Shown: one piece after another, positions 54,509 to 62,984 of the stretch | Numbering within the stretch: the first letter of the stretch is position 1 | Layout of the letters: every line of letters begins with the position of its first letter | Position numbers and translations under genes: made by a program | The notes under the pieces: generated by a model | The model's input: the letters and a program-made list of their open reading frames with translations, nothing else | Database searches by the model: none | Told to the model about the DNA's origin: nothing | DNA from: Flavobacteriaceae bacterium | GTDB taxonomy: Bacteria; Bacteroidota; Bacteroidia; Flavobacteriales; Flavobacteriaceae | DNA: 64,000 nt | Assembly (NCBI GenBank): GCA_013043685.1 | Contig: JABDNT010000002.1 | Location: forward strand, 62,001 to 126,000 | Direction of reading: 5' to 3'

Positions 54509-54516
54509 TACTTTTG
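54509..54516 (+). promoter_or_regulatory. -7 box for rnr
   Basis: TACTTTTG, a perfect match, 18 nt before the rnr ATG. A second out-of-frame ATG lies at 54528 in the short leader. Confidence 0.5.
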
Positions 54517-54534
54517 CACCAGATAAAATGAACA

Positions 54535-56751
54535 ATGCCAAAGAGAAAGAAGAGAAGAAGAAAAAAAAACCGTATTGAAAATCTTACCGAAAGTATATTA
54601 AAGATACTTCGTCAAAATCACTCACAACCATATAATTATAAACAGATTGCCTCTAAACTGGGTCTTGATGACCCAAGTAGCAGAAATCAGATAGTTAAAA
54701 AGCTTAAGCAACTCCAGGCGAAGGGAACAACCCAGGAAATTGAAAGAGGAAAATATATACTAACTCCTTCGGTAAATTATCATACCGGCGTAATAGATCT
54801 TACCACCAGAGGAGAGGGTTATGTTATTGTGGAAGGAATGGAAGATGATATCTTCATTAAACATAAAAACCTCAATAAAGCTTTGAATGGAGATGTAGTT
54901 GAGGTGTATGTATTTAAACGCCGAAGAGGAGGAAAACTGGAGGGTGAAGTATCGAAGATCCTTCAAAGAAAACGTAAAGAATTTGTTGGTACTATCCAGG
55001 TTTCTGAAAAGTTTGCTTTTGTGGAAACCACTGGATATAAGATGTACACCGATATTTTTATTCCTAAGAGTAAAGTACATAAAGCTGAGAATGGTGATAA
55101 AGTGCTTGTTAGAATAGAAGGGTGGGAAGAACATTCAGATTCACCGGTGGGTACAGTTATCAAAATTCTTGGAAAACCCGGAGAGCATCATACAGAAATT
55201 CACTCGATCCTGGCACAGTATGGCCTTCCCTATGAGTTCCCGGAAGAAGTAGAAGCTTACGCGAATTCTTTAGACACATCCATTCATGCTTCTGAGATAA
55301 GAAAGAGAAGGGATATGCGGGAAATATTAACCTTTACAATCGACCCTAAGGACGCTAAAGATTTTGATGATGCCCTATCGTTCGAAAAACTTGAGAATGG
55401 TAATTATGAAATAGGAATTCATATAGCCGATGTTTCTCATTATGTAAAACCGGGAAGTATACTCGATGATGAAGCATATGAACGAGCTACTTCGGTTTAT
55501 CTTGTAGACAGGGTTGTTCCAATGTTACCGGAAGTTTTGTCAAACAATGCATGTTCGCTACGTCCAAAAGAAGAGAAATACACTTTCTCCGCTGTGTTTG
55601 AAATAAATGATAAAGCCGAAGTTTTAAAAAAATGGTTTGGAAGAACCGTTACTTATAGTGATGCCCGGTTTGCATATGAAGAGGCTCAACATGTGATTGA
55701 AAACCCAAAAGATCAATCTCACGAAATTCCTGCTAATATTTCTATAACCGGAAAGAAATATGTTGTAAACAATGCAATTGCTGAAGCTGTTTTAGAAATG
55801 GATCGTCTTGCAAAGATTTTGCGCAAAAAAAGAATGAGCCAGGGAGCGATCTCTTTCGATAAGGTAGAGGTAAAATTTAAACTGGATGAAGATAATGAAC
55901 CGGAAGGGGTTTATTTCAAGGAAAGTAAGGAAGCTAATAAGTTAATAGAAGAATTTATGTTGCTCGCGAATCGTAGCGTAGCCGAATTCATTGGAAAGCA
56001 TAGAGAAAAAAAGACATTTGTTTACAGGGTCCATGATGAACCGGACGATGAAAAAATTGCACAACTCGAAAACATAATCAAGCGGTTTGGCTATAAGTTG
56101 AACACCAGTAACAGACAAAGCACTGCTGCTTCGTTGAACAAGTTATTGGAGGATGTTCATGGCAAGAAAGAACAAAACATGGTCGACACACTGACGATCC
56201 GCAGCATGAGTAAAGCGGTTTATACCACCAATAACATTGGTCACTATGGGCTTGCTTTCGATTATTATACGCATTTCACTTCACCCATCAGGCGATATCC
56301 CGATGTAATGGTCCACCGTTTATTGCAGCAATATTTAGACGGGAAGCCTTCAGCTAAAGAGGAAACTTATGAGGAAAAATGTGGTCATTCCAGTGATATG
56401 GAATATTTGGCTTCTTCTGCAGAAAGAGCCAGCGTAAAATATATGCAGGTAAAGTATATGATGGATCACCAGGACCAGGACTTTCTTGGAGTAATTTCAG
56501 GAGTAACCGAATGGGGTGTATATGTAGAAATAATTTCGAATAAATGTGAGGGAATGGTGCGCCTTCAAGACTTGAAAGACGACCACTACAGATTCGACAG
56601 GGACGAATTTGCTGTTATTGGCGATCGGACTAAAAATGTTTATCAATTAGGCGATGAGGTTTACGTAAAAGTAAAGAACGCAGACCTCATCAAGAAACAT
56701 CTCGATTTTACTATGTTGGGCCACCGAAAAGAAATTGAACAAACACTGTAA
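54535..56751 (+). CDS. rnr: Ribonuclease R
   Basis: 738 residues. A very basic N-terminus (MPKRKKRRRKKNR) precedes a winged-helix-like segment, cold-shock domains (~75-240), the RNB catalytic domain with DPKDAKDFDDALSFE (acidic metal site), and a C-terminal S1 domain (~640-730). A processive 3'-5' exoribonuclease for structured RNA, rRNA quality control and cold growth. An A9 run at 54561-54569 near the start is prone to slippage. The GIN-domain gene follows by 44 nt. Confidence 0.96.
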   Translation: MPKRKKRRRKKNRIENLTESILKILRQNHSQPYNYKQIASKLGLDDPSSRNQIVKKLKQLQAKGTTQEIERGKYILTPSVNYHTGVIDLTTRGEGYVIVEGMEDDIFIKHKNLNKALNGDVVEVYVFKRRRGGKLEGEVSKILQRKRKEFVGTIQVSEKFAFVETTGYKMYTDIFIPKSKVHKAENGDKVLVRIEGWEEHSDSPVGTVIKILGKPGEHHTEIHSILAQYGLPYEFPEEVEAYANSLDTSIHASEIRKRRDMREILTFTIDPKDAKDFDDALSFEKLENGNYEIGIHIADVSHYVKPGSILDDEAYERATSVYLVDRVVPMLPEVLSNNACSLRPKEEKYTFSAVFEINDKAEVLKKWFGRTVTYSDARFAYEEAQHVIENPKDQSHEIPANISITGKKYVVNNAIAEAVLEMDRLAKILRKKRMSQGAISFDKVEVKFKLDEDNEPEGVYFKESKEANKLIEEFMLLANRSVAEFIGKHREKKTFVYRVHDEPDDEKIAQLENIIKRFGYKLNTSNRQSTAASLNKLLEDVHGKKEQNMVDTLTIRSMSKAVYTTNNIGHYGLAFDYYTHFTSPIRRYPDVMVHRLLQQYLDGKPSAKEETYEEKCGHSSDMEYLASSAERASVKYMQVKYMMDHQDQDFLGVISGVTEWGVYVEIISNKCEGMVRLQDLKDDHYRFDRDEFAVIGDRTKNVYQLGDEVYVKVKNADLIKKHLDFTMLGHRKEIEQTL

Positions 56752-56795
56752 CATTTCAAGGCCGACCTAATCTTTATAGAAACTTAAATAAAGAG

Positions 56796-57473
56796 ATGAT
56801 GAAAAATATTTTACTGCTTCTAATTATAGCCATTGCGTTTACTACCCAGGCACAACAAACAATAAGTCGCGATGTAGGGGAGTTCAGCGTATTAAAAGTA
56901 TTTGACTTAATAGAAGTTAACCTAATTCAAAGTGATGATAACAGGGTCGTTATAAAAGGAGAAAACACCGAAAATGTGAAGCTTGTGAATGATAATGGTG
57001 TTTTAAAGATCCGTATGGAACTTGAAGAAAGATTCGACGGAAACAACACCTTTGTTGAAGTGTACTTTAATCAGATAGATGTAATAGACGCTAATGAAGG
57101 AGCTTATATTGTGGTGAATGAAACTATAGATCAAAACACCATTGAACTTCGATCGCAGGAAGGCGGAAGAATAAAGATAGGGCTAAAAGCAAACCACGTT
57201 AAGATTAGAGCAGTAACAGGAGGCATTGTAGAAGCATCCGGAATTTCTGAAAGTCAGGAAATAAAACTTAACACAGGGGGAATTTTCGAAGGGCGATATC
57301 TTCACACAAAGGATACGAGTATTGGAATTACGGCAGCGGGAGAAGCGGAAGTGTTTGCAACTGAAAAAGTAAAAGTAAGAGTGACCGCCGGAGGCGATGT
57401 GATCATTTACGGCAATCCACAGAAAGTAGACAAGAAGAGTATTGCAGGAGGAAGGATTAAAGTGATGAACTAA
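56796..57473 (+). CDS. Secreted head GIN domain protein (DUF2807)
   Basis: 225 residues with a signal peptide (MMKNILLLLIIAIAFTTQAQ). The mature part is the repetitive beta-helix of DUF2807/head-GIN proteins: FSVLKVFDLIEVNLIQSD, then repeated short strands with GG turns (EGGRIKIG, TGGIVEASG, AGGDVIIYG). Exported, function unknown; probably a structural or binding beta-solenoid. Two adjacent ATG codons are possible starts. Confidence 0.88.
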   Translation: MMKNILLLLIIAIAFTTQAQQTISRDVGEFSVLKVFDLIEVNLIQSDDNRVVIKGENTENVKLVNDNGVLKIRMELEERFDGNNTFVEVYFNQIDVIDANEGAYIVVNETIDQNTIELRSQEGGRIKIGLKANHVKIRAVTGGIVEASGISESQEIKLNTGGIFEGRYLHTKDTSIGITAAGEAEVFATEKVKVRVTAGGDVIIYGNPQKVDKKSIAGGRIKVMN

Positions 57474-57519
57474 TACTGAATTACTGAATTTTACCGTCGA
57501 ACAAGAGTAAACAAATTTG

Positions 57520-57527
57520 TATTTTTA
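57520..57527 (+). promoter_or_regulatory. -7 box candidate for LysE gene, leaderless geometry
   Basis: TATTTTTA ends 4 nt (CGTT) before the ATG at 57532. This decides against the in-frame ATG at 57517, which lies upstream of the box. Confidence 0.45.
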
Positions 57528-57531
57528 CGTT

Positions 57532-58227
57532 ATGTTCGACGGTTTGTTATATGCGGTTCTCTATGGAGTGGTTCTCGCTTTTATGGTGGGGCCGGTATTC
57601 TTCACGCTAATAGAAACCAGCATCACCAAAGGGTTTAAAGCAGGATTATTCTTCGATCTTGGGGCCATTACCGCGGATATTATTTTTATCGTTATTGCAC
57701 TATACGGAACGAGTAAAATACTCGAAAAAGTGAGAGATGATCCAGCCCTTTTAATCTTTGGAGGCGTCATTTTGATCGCCTATGGTGTCATTTCCTACAT
57801 TAGAACCGCAAAATCATTCATTAAAATTGTCCGCGAACATTACGCAGTTAAGGTGAAAAAAGATCTGGGAGGATTATTTCTAAAAGGATTCCTTCTTAAT
57901 TTTGTGAACTTCGGCGTGCTTGCAGGGTGGATAGGCACCATTATTATGGCTAATGCGCTTACCAGTTCCGACAGGGGCGTGGTGTTGTTCTTGGTTACAG
58001 TGCTGGTTGCTTTTTTCCTGACCGACCTATTAAAGATATCGCTAGCGAAGAAACTAAAAAGCAGGCTAACACCACGGTTTATATTCCGAACCAAGAAATG
58101 GGTTAGTATCCTAATTATTGGTTTTGGAGTCTTACTCCTGGTAGAGGGTATATTTCCAGACGAAGTTCAGAAAGGCCTGGATCGAATTCCTTCGGTTAAC
58201 AACCCAATAGAGAATAAAGTCAACTAA
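57532..58227 (+). CDS. LysE family translocator
   Basis: 231 residues from ATG 57532. Six transmembrane helices, with the conserved first-helix motif GPVFFTLIETSITKGFKAGL and LKGFLLNFVNFGVL in TM4. The LysE/RhtB family exports amino acids or related metabolites; substrate unknown. Own -7 box and terminator. Confidence 0.85.
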   Translation: MFDGLLYAVLYGVVLAFMVGPVFFTLIETSITKGFKAGLFFDLGAITADIIFIVIALYGTSKILEKVRDDPALLIFGGVILIAYGVISYIRTAKSFIKIVREHYAVKVKKDLGGLFLKGFLLNFVNFGVLAGWIGTIIMANALTSSDRGVVLFLVTVLVAFFLTDLLKISLAKKLKSRLTPRFIFRTKKWVSILIIGFGVLLLVEGIFPDEVQKGLDRIPSVNNPIENKVN

Positions 58228-58258
58228 AACCCTTCTCGATTTAAAGAAGGGTTTTTAA
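58226..58258 (+). terminator. Terminator after LysE gene
   Basis: Stem AACCCTTC / GAAGGGTT with a 10-nt loop and T-rich tail, overlapping the stop codon region. The flanking A-run and T-run make it potentially bidirectional, which would also serve the convergent tRNA-Cys. Confidence 0.85.
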
Positions 58259-58262
58259 TTTG

Positions 58263-58333
58263 AGGCATCGAGCGGATTCGAACCGCTGTACAAGGTTTTG
58301 CAGACCTCTGCCTAGCCACTCGGCCACGATGCC
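58263..58333 (-). tRNA. tRNA-Cys (GCA)
   Basis: 71 nt. Acceptor GGCATCG/CGATGCC, anticodon stem GAGGT/ACCTT (one G-U) with loop CTGCAAA (anticodon GCA), and T-arm GCGG/CCGC region with TTCGAAT. The discriminator is U, as required for cysteine identity. CCA is not encoded. Confidence 0.95.
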
Positions 58334-58345
58334 TTTTCCAGATGG

Positions 58346-58353
58346 CAAATATA
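58346..58353 (-). promoter_or_regulatory. -7 box for tRNA-Cys
   Basis: Reads TATATTTG on the minus strand, a perfect TAnnTTTG match, 12 nt before the tRNA 5' end. Confidence 0.5.
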
Positions 58354-58389
58354 AAATATTAACTTGAAATAATGAGCTTAAATGTGAAT

Positions 58390-58746
58390 TTACCGCTCGG
58401 AAGACATGGTCACACTTACTTCAGCAACATCGCCGCCGATTGGAGGATTTACTTTGGAAACCCTCACTTTTACAGCACGCACCACAGGCACCTCTTGAAA
58501 AATAGTGTTAATAATTCGCTGACCTACATGTTCGAGTAGTTTAGACCGTATCGCCATTTGCTCCTTGACAATTCGATTGAGATGGACATAATCTACCGTA
58601 TCCTTTAAGTGATCACTCGCCGCTGCCTTAGACAAATCTGCTTTCACGGTAAGATTTACCAGGTAATCACTGCCAATCTTTTCTTCTTCTGTCAGGCAGC
58701 CATGATTGGTAAATATTCGGATGTTCTTCAGTCGAATGCTACTCAT
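58390..58746 (-). CDS. folB: Dihydroneopterin aldolase
   Basis: 118 residues. The start SSIRLKNIRIFTNHGCLTEEEKIG carries the conserved Tyr/Phe-x-x-HG pterin motif and Glu. KSKLLEHVGQRI-like (actual IRSKLLEHVGQRI) holds the catalytic Lys region, and VRVSKVNPPIGGDV ends the fold. It cleaves dihydroneopterin to 6-hydroxymethyl-dihydropterin in folate synthesis. Divergent from glnS with back-to-back -7 boxes. Confidence 0.93.
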   Translation of the reverse strand: MSSIRLKNIRIFTNHGCLTEEEKIGSDYLVNLTVKADLSKAAASDHLKDTVDYVHLNRIVKEQMAIRSKLLEHVGQRIINTIFQEVPVVRAVKVRVSKVNPPIGGDVAEVSVTMSSER

Positions 58747-58762
58747 TTATTTATGCTTTCGG

Positions 58763-58770
58763 CAAAGATA
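58763..58770 (-). promoter_or_regulatory. -7 box for folB
   Basis: Reads TATCTTTG on the minus strand, a perfect match, 16 nt before the folB ATG; only 7 nt from the divergent glnS box. Confidence 0.48.
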
Positions 58771-58777
58771 CTTTTTT

Positions 58778-58785
58778 TACCTTTG
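58778..58785 (+). promoter_or_regulatory. -7 box for glnS
   Basis: TACCTTTG, a perfect TAnnTTTG match, 44 nt before the glnS ATG. The folB and glnS promoters would compete for the same space. Confidence 0.48.
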
Positions 58786-58829
58786 TTTGTTGTTTGAAGA
58801 AGAAAAATGTCAGGTATTAAAACTGTAGT

Positions 58830-60512
58830 ATGTCAAAAGAAGAACCCCTCAATTTCATTGAGCACATTATAGAAAATGATCTGGATTCAGGATATTCAGA
58901 TAAGTCGCTGCGATTTCGGTTTCCACCAGAACCTAATGGATATTTACATATAGGGCATGCGTCAGCTATTTGTTTGAATTTTGGATTGGGTGAAAAATAT
59001 AACGCCCCGGTGAATCTTAGATTCGACGACACAAATCCAACCAAGGAAGAACAAGAATTTGTCGATGCGATTAAGCGAGATGTTTCGTGGCTTGGATACA
59101 CATGGGACGAAGAGCGATATGCTTCCGATTATTTCCAACAGCTCTATGATTGGGCTGTTCAATTGATCAAGGATGGTAAAGCATATGTTGACTCGCAATC
59201 TTCGGAGGCGATAGCGAAACAAAAAGGCACTCCGGGCGAACACGGGCAGGACAGCCCTTATCGCGATCGACCTATTGAAGAAAGCCTGGAGCTTTTCGAT
59301 AAAATGAAGAACGGGGAAGTAGGTGAAGGGGAACATGTGTTAAGAGCTAAAATAGACATGGCTTCAGCCAACATGCTTATGCGAGATCCCGTGATGTACC
59401 GGGTATTACACAAACACCATCACAGAACCGGCACAGACTGGAAAATATTTCCTTTATACGACTGGACACATGGTGAAAGCGATTATATAGAGCAGATATC
59501 CCATTCTTTTTGTACCCTGGAATTTCTGCCTCACCGCGAACTGTACGACTGGTTTCTGGACCAGGTTTATTCCACTGACAAACTGAGGCCTAAACAGCGC
59601 GAATTTGCCAGACGCAATATGAGCCATACAGTGGTGAGTAAACGAAAACTTGCGCGGTTGGTTGAAGACGGGGTTGTTGATGGTTGGGATGATCCCAGGA
59701 TGCCGACTATTTCCGGATTAAGAAGAAGAGGCTATACTCCCCAATCCATACGCAACTTTGCGGAGAGAATAGGTGTTGGAAAACGAGAGAACCTGGTAGA
59801 TGTATCGCGTCTAGAATACAACGTGAGAGAAGACCTGAATAAAAAAGCAACTCGTGTGATGGCGGTGCTGAACCCTGTGAAACTGGTTATCACTAACTAC
59901 CCTGAAGGTAAGACAGAATGGTTAGAAGCAGAGAATAATCCCGAAGATGAAAGTGCAGGATCGCGAAAGATTCCTTTTTCAAGGGAGCTTTATATTGAAC
60001 GAGAGGATTTTAAAGAGGAAGCGAACAGAAAGTTCTTTAGACTAACTTTAGAAAAAGAAGTAAGATTAAAAAGCGCCTATATCATCAAGGGTGAAAGTGT
60101 TATTAAAGATGAAGAAGGAAACATCCTGGAAATTCATTGTACGTATGATCCTGAAAGCCGAAGTGGCAGTGGTACAGAAGCATCAAAACGAAAAGTGAAG
60201 GGTACGCTTCACTGGGTATGCTCTGCGCATGCAATTCCGATTGAAGTTCGGCTGTATGATCGATTGTTTACCGACCCTTCACCAGACACGCATAAGGGAA
60301 AAGATTTTATGGAATTTCTGAACCCAAATTCTTTGCAAGTAGTGCGGGCTTATGGAGAGCCAAGTTTGGCAGACTTAAATGAGGAGGATAAAGTGCAATT
60401 TCAACGACTTGGTTATTTCACAGTGGACAGGGACTCAACAAAAGACAGGAAAGTATTTAACCGGACAGTTCCTTTACGTGACTCCTGGGCTAAGCTGGAC
60501 ACTAATTCATAG
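58830..60512 (+). CDS. glnS: Glutaminyl-tRNA synthetase
   Basis: 560 residues. Class I motifs: HIGH at 40-43 in PEPNGYLHIGHA, and a KMSKS-type VVSKRKLARL. The tRNA-Gln-specific insertions and C-terminal beta-barrel anticodon domain (~340-550) follow. Charges tRNA-Gln directly, so this organism need not rely on the GatCAB route for Gln. Its last 6 nt overlap the convergent CPBP gene. Confidence 0.96.
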   Translation: MSKEEPLNFIEHIIENDLDSGYSDKSLRFRFPPEPNGYLHIGHASAICLNFGLGEKYNAPVNLRFDDTNPTKEEQEFVDAIKRDVSWLGYTWDEERYASDYFQQLYDWAVQLIKDGKAYVDSQSSEAIAKQKGTPGEHGQDSPYRDRPIEESLELFDKMKNGEVGEGEHVLRAKIDMASANMLMRDPVMYRVLHKHHHRTGTDWKIFPLYDWTHGESDYIEQISHSFCTLEFLPHRELYDWFLDQVYSTDKLRPKQREFARRNMSHTVVSKRKLARLVEDGVVDGWDDPRMPTISGLRRRGYTPQSIRNFAERIGVGKRENLVDVSRLEYNVREDLNKKATRVMAVLNPVKLVITNYPEGKTEWLEAENNPEDESAGSRKIPFSRELYIEREDFKEEANRKFFRLTLEKEVRLKSAYIIKGESVIKDEEGNILEIHCTYDPESRSGSGTEASKRKVKGTLHWVCSAHAIPIEVRLYDRLFTDPSPDTHKGKDFMEFLNPNSLQVVRAYGEPSLADLNEEDKVQFQRLGYFTVDRDSTKDRKVFNRTVPLRDSWAKLDTNS

Positions 60513-61256
60513 AATTATTGTGAGAATCGCATATAGGTTTCCGACAATATGAAAAACTATAGGAAACCAAAGGGAGCCTGTTTTAAATCGCATCAGCGCT
60601 AAAAACATCCCGATGCTAAACACATAAAGTAGCTCCACGGGATTGTATTGAAAATGAAAAACTGAGAATAAAAAAGCAGTAGCGGTAATGGTTATCCAAC
60701 GCTGTCTCTGTTTCAGTATATCATCCATCCGTTTGAGCAGGAATCCCCGGTAGAGACATTCTTCGAATATAGGCCCAAAAACACCCAATCCAAGCACCAC
60801 AAGAAATTTTTCTATTGGCTTTTCTGCCGTAATGAGAACATCGGAGGTGGAGATCACAAATTCATGCAGCACAACACCGGCCACCAGGACCAGGAAACTA
60901 TACAGAAACCAAATGTGGTGTTCATTACTGATACTTCTAAACCCCAGGTAGTGTAAAGGATTGGTTTTTACTAATAGTTTCACCGTAATAATTATTAGCC
61001 CAAGAGCGATGCATGAGCTTAGAACAATTGCGATATGAAATTGAGCAATGTCCCATATTTGGTACTGTGCCTCACCAATAACCACATAGAAACCCTGAAT
61101 AGTTACCGTTTGTTCCGGATCATTAAAAAGAAGAAATTGTAGAGTTGTGAACAACAACTGTAATAGCAAATAGCTTCCGAGGATGAAAAAGAAAGTATAA
61201 TACAAAACAATCCATTTTGTAATTATACTTTCCTTTATTTCTGTGATCAAAGACAT
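60507..61256 (-). CDS. CPBP family intramembrane metalloprotease
   Basis: 249 residues with six to seven transmembrane helices. The ABI/CPBP motifs are present: FEECLYRGFL (E165, E166, R170) and FLFSVFHF (H201), plus a final HIVGN. CPBP proteins (CAAX-prenyl-protease-like/bacteriocin-processing) cleave within the membrane; substrate unknown. It lies 18 nt downstream of the secreted orphan, so the two may form a transcript. Confidence 0.88.
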   Translation of the reverse strand: MSLITEIKESIITKWIVLYYTFFFILGSYLLLQLLFTTLQFLLFNDPEQTVTIQGFYVVIGEAQYQIWDIAQFHIAIVLSSCIALGLIIITVKLLVKTNPLHYLGFRSISNEHHIWFLYSFLVLVAGVVLHEFVISTSDVLITAEKPIEKFLVVLGLGVFGPIFEECLYRGFLLKRMDDILKQRQRWITITATAFLFSVFHFQYNPVELLYVFSIGMFLALMRFKTGSLWFPIVFHIVGNLYAILTIIL

Positions 61257-61274
61257 GAATATAACAGAATCAGC

Positions 61275-61748
61275 TTAGTCTTCATTAGTTGTGTCACAAT
61301 CCCACTCCCATGTATTCCCCGGAGGGCCTAAATGGATTTTTACACAGAACACATGTGCAATAACACATAACCAGCCACATCGTTGAGATGAAATCTGTCC
61401 AAGCGTCGTTGTGTTAGTTACTCCTTTTGGCCCCTTAAAAGTGATAACAGTACGGGGATCAACATTTCGTATCGTATCGCTGTAGATCGCTACATCGATA
61501 CCGTTAGAAGTTCGTGTGATCCTGTATGTAAAAGCCTTTCCTGCTGAGCCGTACCCTGTGATATCAGCTGTTTCTCCAGGCTTCAGATATGAGAAATCGT
61601 AATCTTTGCCCGGACTATCATTGACCGAACTAAAAGGTGAAATGCAATTGGTTTGATCACCGGGGTTATTGGAAATCTCATTTCCGTATGTTTGCCCCAT
61701 TAAAAGTGTTCCTAGAAGGACTACCGTAACTAGTTTAAAAATTTTCAT
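61275..61748 (-). CDS. Secreted protein of unknown function, Cys-rich C-terminus
   Basis: 157 residues with a signal peptide (MKIFKLVTVVLLGTLLMGQTYG). The mature part begins with a Cys (TNCISPFSS), runs through a beta-rich region (GKDYDFSYLKPGETADITGYGSAG...), and ends in a Cys/Trp-rich segment (CGWLCVIAHVFCVKI, then WEWDCDTTNED). Five Cys in the mature part suggest disulphides. No domain is recognised. It is first in a unit with the CPBP protease, which could process it. Confidence 0.65.
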   Translation of the reverse strand: MKIFKLVTVVLLGTLLMGQTYGNEISNNPGDQTNCISPFSSVNDSPGKDYDFSYLKPGETADITGYGSAGKAFTYRITRTSNGIDVAIYSDTIRNVDPRTVITFKGPKGVTNTTTLGQISSQRCGWLCVIAHVFCVKIHLGPPGNTWEWDCDTTNED

Positions 61749-61973
61749 AATTAATTGTTGAATTTAAATAGGGGGGCTAGAAACTGAAATTTCTACGACG
61801 CAGAGTGTGAAGGTAGAACTAAAATGATATTTTGCAAGATTCTAGAAGCAGTCCTAATCTGATTTCATGAAATGAAGGCAAAAAACACCTATGCCAATCA
61901 AATTATGGAAGAATTATCTATTGATAAAATAGTATATCTTTATCCACTTTCCGGTTTGGATTCATATAATTAA

Positions 61974-62984
61974 ATGTCGGCTCGAAAACATATGCAGAAA
62001 AGAATTACTTGGATAGACCAGGCGAGGGGGTTCTCTATTTTTCTCGTTGTCTATGGACATAACTTTCCCACGAATGAACCTTATATCTATAGCTTTCACG
62101 TTCCGCTTTTCTTTTTTATTGCAGGAATGTTTCACCCTAAAAAAATAGATTTCGCGGTGCTGAAACGAAGAGCAAAAATGTTGCTAATACCTTATTTTAT
62201 TTGGGCCGTGGCTTTGTTTTTGTTTTGGTGGGCCTTAGGTAGAAATTACGGCAATAGCATTGAACTTAACTTATCTCCGCTTAAAAATTTTATTGGTGTT
62301 TTCTATGCTCAGGGCGGCAGCGATTATATGGACTGGGGCATTCCTCTATGGTTTATTCCCTGCATTTTTTTGGTATTCGTTTTACGAGCTATTACTCAAA
62401 AAATTTCGAATAAATTTATTGAACACCTACTTCTTTTAGTGATTTTCACAATTGGTTTTGCATGGCCACGCTTCTTCGAGATCCACCTACCCTGGAGCCT
62501 TGATGTTGCTGCCGTGGCGCTTGGATTCTATGTTGCGGGTGAGGTCTTAAAGAACTATATGATTGAGCTTTCTAAAATGCGCTCAGCATACTTTTTTTTG
62601 TTTGCTTTGATAATCAACATCATGGCCTTTTATTATAATCCTGAAAAGGTCGACATGTATCGATCCATTTATGGAAATGAAGTGCTTTTCTTCGTAAGTG
62701 GATTTGCCGGGTCGATCGCCTTTGTTTTGTTTTTCAAAATAGTTCCTGTCTTTGCGTTTCTGTCTTATCTTGGAAGACACACGATAGTGCTTTTAGCAAC
62801 CCACATCAGAATGCTAACCGTTATAAAAATGATCGCTTTCTTTATTTTTGGTGTCACAGTATTTAATTTTACTGAAGCGGAAAAACTACTATTGTCGGCT
62901 GCTCAGGTTATCATGGTGATACCAATAATCTGGTTTGTAAATAAATATGCTCCTATACTGGATGGAAAAGTTAAAAAGAATTAA
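61974..62984 (+). CDS. Acyltransferase family membrane protein (OafA/YrhL-like)
   Basis: 336 residues with about ten transmembrane helices. The acyltransferase-3 start ITWIDQARGFSIFLVVYGHNFP contains the catalytic-type D/H pattern (H in YGHNF), followed by FHVPLFFFIAGMF. Such enzymes acylate surface glycans or lipids. Start ATG 61974; an in-frame ATG at 61992 is also possible. TATCTTTA at 61935-61942 is a promoter candidate. Its 3' end overlaps the EptA-like gene by 23 nt, so the two are coupled. Confidence 0.85.
   Translation: MSARKHMQKRITWIDQARGFSIFLVVYGHNFPTNEPYIYSFHVPLFFFIAGMFHPKKIDFAVLKRRAKMLLIPYFIWAVALFLFWWALGRNYGNSIELNLSPLKNFIGVFYAQGGSDYMDWGIPLWFIPCIFLVFVLRAITQKISNKFIEHLLLLVIFTIGFAWPRFFEIHLPWSLDVAAVALGFYVAGEVLKNYMIELSKMRSAYFFLFALIINIMAFYYNPEKVDMYRSIYGNEVLFFVSGFAGSIAFVLFFKIVPVFAFLSYLGRHTIVLLATHIRMLTVIKMIAFFIFGVTVFNFTEAEKLLLSAAQVIMVIPIIWFVNKYAPILDGKVKKN

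Noticed and set aside
61872-61973. 33-codon ORF ending directly at the acyltransferase ATG
   Set aside because: The likely acyltransferase -7 box (61935-61942) falls inside it and the product has no recognisable features.
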